A stretch of 10,020 bases of DNA from DSBG01 sp049975365 (GTDB lineage Bacteria; Desulfobacterota; Desulfomonilia; UBA1062). The stretch is taken from the NCBI GenBank assembly GCA_049975365.1, contig JBNGDS010000088.1, positions 1 to 10,020 on the forward strand, written 5' to 3'. How positions within the stretch are numbered: position 1 is the first letter of the stretch; each line of letters starts with the position of its first letter. Made by a program: the position numbers and the translations under genes. Of the stretch, positions 7,110 through 10,020 are shown piece by piece. Under the pieces are notes generated by a model. The model was not told where the DNA came from. It ran no database searches and worked only from the letters and a program-made list of their open reading frames with translations.

Positions 7110-8333
7110 TTAATGCGTCCTTGTGCAGGATGACACCTCTTTCCTGGCCTTGGGCCTGCTCCTCTTGCGTGAATCTCTGACATGTCTTCGCTGCCGCGTG
7201 CTCCTGTCTTCGGCAAACAGATCGTCCTCAGGCCAGATCACCGGGATCTTCACGCCGAGAAACTTTTCGATCGGTCCAAGGGCGTTGACATATCGCTCGC
7301 AGGCAAGGGAAATGGCCTTTCCCTCTTTTCCGGCCCGTGCGGTTCGTCCGATCCGATGGACATAATCCTCGCAGTCCTCAGGAAGGTCGTAGTTGACCAC
7401 GAGGTCGAGATCATCGACGTGAAGACCTCGTGCTGCAACGTTCGTCGCTACAAGGAGGGGAATAGTCCCGCTCTTGAGTTCCTCGATGATCCTGAGACGT
7501 TTTTTCTGCGGCAGATCACCGGTGATGAACTCACTCTGGATGCCATTTTCTGCAAGACGGCGGGAGAGCTCGGTTGCAGTCTGCTTCATGTTGGTGAACA
7601 CCAGGCAGTTCCTGGGGTGTTCCCGAGCAAGCAGGCCAAGAAAGAGCCGGAACTTTTCATCATTGCCCACGTGGTAGAGTTCCTGGGTAACTGTGTCCAC
7701 GGTGAGATGCTCCGGTGCGATCTCGATCTCTACCGGGTTGTTCATATATCGCCAGGCCAGATCCTTGACCAGGAAGCTCAGTGTTGCGCTGAACAACATA
7801 GTCTGACGCTTGTGAGAGGGAGGCATGGCACGGAGCATCTTTCTCAGATCGGGGATGAATCCCATGTCGAAGAGCCTGTCCGCCTCGTCGATGACGAGTA
7901 TTCCGACGCTCTTGAAGCTCAATTTCCGTGACCGGTGAAAGTCAAGCAGCCTCCCCGGGGTCCCAACGATGATGTCCGGATCGTTCTTGAGCTGCTGTTC
8001 CTGGGTATGGTACCCCACGCCGCCGTGTATGCAGGCTATGGAAAAGTCGAAGTGGGAACCCAGTGAGAGTGCCTCGGTTTTTACCTGCACGGCAAGCTCC
8101 CTGGTGGGCACGATGATGAGGGCTTTGCGTGACCTGTCGTGATCAAGGCTCTGGAAGATCGAAATGAGAAACGCCGCGGTTTTTCCTGTGCCGGTCTGAG
8201 ACTGGGCACACACATCTCTTCCCGTGAGGCTGTATCTGAAGGTTGCCTCCTGGACAGGTGTGCACTCGGAAAATCCCGCATCTGAGATGCCGAGCAGAAT
8301 ACGCTCGTCTAGGTGCAATTCGTTGAAATGCAT
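7110..8333 (-). CDS. DEAD-box ATP-dependent RNA helicase (RhlB/RhlE-like)
   Basis: Cytoplasmic ATP-dependent RNA-unwinding protein, 407 residues. All core motifs are present in order: Q-motif with Phe21 and TPVQ 25-28, Walker A AQSQTGTGKT 43-52, PTRELA 76-81, TPGR 125-128, DEAD 149-152, SAT 182-184, motif V around ARGLHVDD 301-308, and HRIGRTARAG 326-335. The two RecA-like domains are complete and nothing catalytic is missing. A short basic tail (about 377-398, rich in Arg and Lys) resembles the RNA-binding tails of RhlB and RhlE, which work in RNA decay or ribosome assembly. The exact subgroup cannot be fixed by eye. The start is supported by AAGGAG (8344-8339 on the - strand), 5 bases upstream of the ATG. 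It is transcribed alone and converges with the acyl-CoA dehydrogenase. Confidence 0.93.
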   Translation of the reverse strand: MHFNELHLDERILLGISDAGFSECTPVQEATFRYSLTGRDVCAQSQTGTGKTAAFLISIFQSLDHDRSRKALIIVPTRELAVQVKTEALSLGSHFDFSIACIHGGVGYHTQEQQLKNDPDIIVGTPGRLLDFHRSRKLSFKSVGILVIDEADRLFDMGFIPDLRKMLRAMPPSHKRQTMLFSATLSFLVKDLAWRYMNNPVEIEIAPEHLTVDTVTQELYHVGNDEKFRLFLGLLAREHPRNCLVFTNMKQTATELSRRLAENGIQSEFITGDLPQKKRLRIIEELKSGTIPLLVATNVAARGLHVDDLDLVVNYDLPEDCEDYVHRIGRTARAGKEGKAISLACERYVNALGPIEKFLGVKIPVIWPEDDLFAEDRSTRQRRHVRDSRKRSRPKARKEVSSCTRTH

Positions 8334-8344
8334 GGATACTCCTT

Positions 8345-8634
8345 GAGTTGATTGTGTAGGTTATCTATCGGCAATGTGATCCTGATTTCATAGATGAGAT
8401 TCCTAATTCTGCAGTATCCCTAGCATATCACGCCGAAAAGTCAAGAAAAAAACAGCATAGATTCAACAGCAACAGCGTCGTGACGTGTTTGAAGCACGTC
8501 TTCAGAATAATTCCAATGAATGGGCGATGGGGCAGCTGTGATCGGAGTGTGTGCAATAGTGATATTCCGGTCACGGGATGCACGGTCATGAAGAATCATG
8601 ATTTTCCCGATCATATCTACACGGGAGTACGCAC
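8345..8634. other. Divergent intergenic region between helicase and DUF6765 genes
   Basis: About 300 bases without a supported gene. It contains the helicase promoter candidate, a run of A residues at 8445-8451, a 6-bp inverted repeat (GACGTG 8482-8487 with CACGTC 8495-8500) and a 10-bp palindrome AATCATGATT at 8594-8603. I see no convincing sigma-70 promoter for the rightward gene, no RNA gene and no believable small ORF with a ribosome binding site. Confidence 0.5.
8413..8444 (-). promoter_or_regulatory. Candidate promoter region of the helicase gene
   Basis: On the - strand TTGACT (8444-8439) is a near-consensus -35. Downstream, TGATATGCT (extended -10 type, TATGCT at 8427-8422) is only 11 bases away and GATACT (8418-8413) is 20 away, so neither spacing is ideal. 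A promoter here is likely from position and composition, but its exact elements are uncertain. Confidence 0.35.
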
Positions 8635-8640
8635 ACGAGG
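8635..8640 (+). promoter_or_regulatory. Ribosome binding site that fixes the DUF6765 start
   Basis: ACGAGG lies 8 bases before the ATG at 8649. An ATG at 8598 is in frame but would add 17 residues that include this site; the family normally starts at the MQxDxHYY-type sequence encoded from 8649. Confidence 0.6.
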
Positions 8641-8648
8641 CTGGAACA

Positions 8649-9761
8649 ATGCAGATCGATGCCCACTACTATGCACTGCTCGCATTCTTGAGGGCATGCG
8701 GGTTCAAGAAACCGAGTGCCCTGAAGGTCGCCTATGCATCACAGTACGTTGATGATGCAAAACTCAATCATGTCGTGATCGAGGGAGATCCGAACACAAT
8801 TACACACGACACCGTCGAGGGAAAGGCATGCTTTTTCAACATGGCCACGTGCCATTCCTACACGATGATCAAAACGATCAATTATACCTCCATGGTTCAC
8901 AACACGTGCGCCTTTCATTTTGTCCCCGGGTGCAAGGGTGCGAACTTCGTGAAAAGGATGCGGTGCAGAACAGACTCGCCTGTGATCAGGGCTATTCTCG
9001 AAGATGCCATGGCAGGAACGGATCTCATCAAACTGGGCATCGCCCTTCACGCCTATGCGGATTCGTATTCCCACCACGGCTTTTCCGGTCTCATCAGCAA
9101 GGTCAATGATATCAGGGACTGCAGGGCCATCTACGGCATGCCTGCGGACTGGAAGGACACCCTCACACGAGGTGTGAAATTCTTCATCAGAGACAAACTC
9201 GACGCCGTGCTCGACATGACCATACCGGCCTATGGACACGGGCAGGCCCTTGATTACCCTGACATCCCATCAGTGGTGTGGTCCTATGAATATGACTACA
9301 GCGACGAGTTTTCCGACTCGTACATCTTTTCAGGCATGATTGATAACCGCAAGCGGTTTGCCGAAGCCTTTCAGGCTATCCGCGGATATCTGGAGAGGTT
9401 TCTCGCCAAGCACAGAAGCCACCGCGACAGGAGCGTGCCAACCCGTGATTTCGCCACACTGTTCGAAACGCTGGTGCACGAGGCCCCGCGCCATCAGAGG
9501 ATCGAAGATTGGAGAGAGCTGATCCTGAACCACCGACTTTTTGACCATCATGACGAGTTTTCCTATGATGAGCACGCATGGCCGAGGTCTGCCTTTGAAA
9601 ACTACCGGGAGGATTGGGATGATGATTTCACAGTAGAGGGTGCCCGCCTGAGTCAGGCATTCTCAGGATCTGCCTGGTACGCGTTCTATCTCGCGGTCAA
9701 GTGGTACAAGCGGCGTTTTTTCCAATACTGCTCTCACTGTGGTCTCGATATACCGCGATAG
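8649..9761 (+). CDS. DUF6765 family protein
   Basis: Protein of 370 residues of unknown biochemical role. I assign it to DUF6765 from family features recalled: the start MQIDAHYYAL, the AYASQYVDDA segment at 28-37, HAYADSYSHHGFSG at 134-147, and YGHGQALDYPDIP at 195-207. The H134-x3-D138-x3-H142 motif, with Asp4/His6 and Asp35/Asp36 as further possible ligands, resembles the metal-binding pattern of alpha-helical zinc enzymes such as S1/P1 nuclease and phospholipase C; a metal-dependent hydrolase role is inference. No signal peptide is seen, so it is likely cytoplasmic. A CSHC pair close to the C-terminus (361-364) is a single CxxC and may bind metal or be a redox pair. The next gene starts 105 bases later on the same strand, but its own upstream signals suggest separate regulation. 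Confidence 0.8.
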   Translation: MQIDAHYYALLAFLRACGFKKPSALKVAYASQYVDDAKLNHVVIEGDPNTITHDTVEGKACFFNMATCHSYTMIKTINYTSMVHNTCAFHFVPGCKGANFVKRMRCRTDSPVIRAILEDAMAGTDLIKLGIALHAYADSYSHHGFSGLISKVNDIRDCRAIYGMPADWKDTLTRGVKFFIRDKLDAVLDMTIPAYGHGQALDYPDIPSVVWSYEYDYSDEFSDSYIFSGMIDNRKRFAEAFQAIRGYLERFLAKHRSHRDRSVPTRDFATLFETLVHEAPRHQRIEDWRELILNHRLFDHHDEFSYDEHAWPRSAFENYREDWDDDFTVEGARLSQAFSGSAWYAFYLAVKWYKRRFFQYCSHCGLDIPR

Positions 9762-9777
9762 GCAGTCACCGCTGTAT

Positions 9778-9815
9778 CCCGGAAAGAGGGAAAAATCCGT
9801 TCTTGATTTTCCGGG
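9778..9815. repeat. Inverted repeat downstream of the DUF6765 gene
   Basis: CCCGGAAA (9778-9785) and TTTCCGGG (9808-9815) are perfectly complementary across 22 bases. It starts 16 bases after the stop codon. There is no T-run after it, so an intrinsic terminator is doubtful; an mRNA 3'-end hairpin or a protein-binding site are alternatives. Confidence 0.5.
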
Positions 9816-9832
9816 CGAGTGTATTACATAAC
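9803..9832 (+). promoter_or_regulatory. Candidate promoter of the zinc-ribbon gene
   Basis: TTGATT (9803-9808) and CATAAC (9827-9832) are 18 bases apart, each matching 4 of 6 consensus positions. The -10 element falls in the loop of the inverted repeat at 9816-9841, which would suit an operator. Confidence 0.3.
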
Positions 9833-9841
9833 TATCACTCG
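9816..9841. repeat. Inverted repeat upstream of the zinc-ribbon gene, possible operator
   Basis: CGAGTG (9816-9821) and CACTCG (9836-9841) are complementary around a 14-base AT-rich centre. The repeat directly abuts the preceding inverted repeat and ends 25 bases before the ATG at 9867, where a regulator binding site would be expected. Confidence 0.4.
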
Positions 9842-9866
9842 TGAAGAGTATGTGTGAGGAGAAAAG

Positions 9867-10020
9867 ATGCCGATCTACGAGTTCTATTGTCATAAGTGCA
9901 ATACAATCTACAATTTCTTTTCCAGGTCAGTGAACACAGAGAAAGTTCCCACGTGCCCGAAGTGCGGGCGGATAAAACTCAAGCGCAGGGTGTCCATCTT
10001 TGCCACCATCTCAGGAGGAA
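9867..10020 (+). CDS. FmdB-type zinc-ribbon protein, 3' end missing
   Basis: Start of a small zinc-ribbon protein of the kind annotated as putative regulatory protein, FmdB family. The N-terminus MPIYEFYCHKC matches the family's MPIYEYxCxxC opening. The two zinc knuckles are C8-x2-C11 and C30-x2-C33 (CPKCG), followed by a basic stretch with KLKRR. Only 51 codons are in the window and the frame is open to the edge. FmdB was named for a proposed link to formamidase regulation, but most members have no proven function. AGGAG (9857-9861) lies 5 bases before the ATG and supports this start. Confidence 0.85.
   Translation, partial: MPIYEFYCHKCNTIYNFFSRSVNTEKVPTCPKCGRIKLKRRVSIFATISGG

Noticed and set aside
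7182..7931. 249-codon + strand frame opposite the helicase
   Set aside because: It lies wholly antisense to intact helicase motifs and has no plausible protein features.
3512..8400. ATAGATGAGAT present at 3512-3522 and 8390-8400, as possible repeats flanking a mobile segment
   Set aside because: Only 11 bases match, the second copy is not at the edge of the low-GC segment, and no transposase or integrase lies between; chance is the simpler explanation.
8598..8648. Upstream in-frame ATG for the DUF6765 protein
   Set aside because: The extra residues are not family-like and would cover the ribosome binding site; the ATG lies inside a palindrome.

Overview
The window looks like bacterial chromosome from an anaerobe or facultative anaerobe. 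The genes are densely packed, start mostly at ATG and have strong AGGAG-type ribosome binding sites. The gene mix (single-subunit NADH dehydrogenase, acyl-CoA dehydrogenase, B12-type radical SAM enzyme, DUF6765 protein, FmdB-type zinc ribbon) would suit a Desulfobacterota/Syntrophobacterales-like lineage. That placement is inference; no rRNA or marker gene is present to fix it.

Layout. (1) Positions 1-3464, + strand: a two-gene operon with a type II NADH:quinone oxidoreductase (5' end cut by the window edge) and, after a 3-base gap, a CPA2/Kef-type cation:proton antiporter with a cytoplasmic RCK_N domain and two RCK_C domains. (2) Positions 3526-5611, - strand: a visibly AT-richer pair made of a B12-binding-domain radical SAM protein followed, with a 44-base overlap, by a protein I do not recognise. 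It converges on the antiporter gene, and an 11-bp inverted repeat sits at the junction. (3) Positions 5889-7031, + strand: an acyl-CoA dehydrogenase with its own 5' region and a clear intrinsic terminator. (4) Positions 7110-8333, - strand: a DEAD-box RNA helicase of the RhlB/RhlE type. (5) Positions 8649-9761, + strand: a DUF6765-family protein carrying an HxxxDxxxH motif. (6) Position 9867 to the right edge, + strand: the start of an FmdB-type zinc-ribbon protein, preceded by two abutting inverted repeats.

How the genes may work together. NDH-2 passes NADH electrons to quinone without pumping protons. The antiporter's RCK_N domain has a dinucleotide-binding motif, so the first operon may tie redox state to cation/proton exchange, loosely like Kef channels with their flavoprotein partners. 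The acyl-CoA dehydrogenase fits beta-oxidation or a related acyl-CoA pathway. The radical SAM/unknown pair is the least explained part: composition, tight coupling and the unrecognised partner suggest an acquired modification module. No CRISPR array, insertion sequence, tRNA, rRNA or phage gene was seen.
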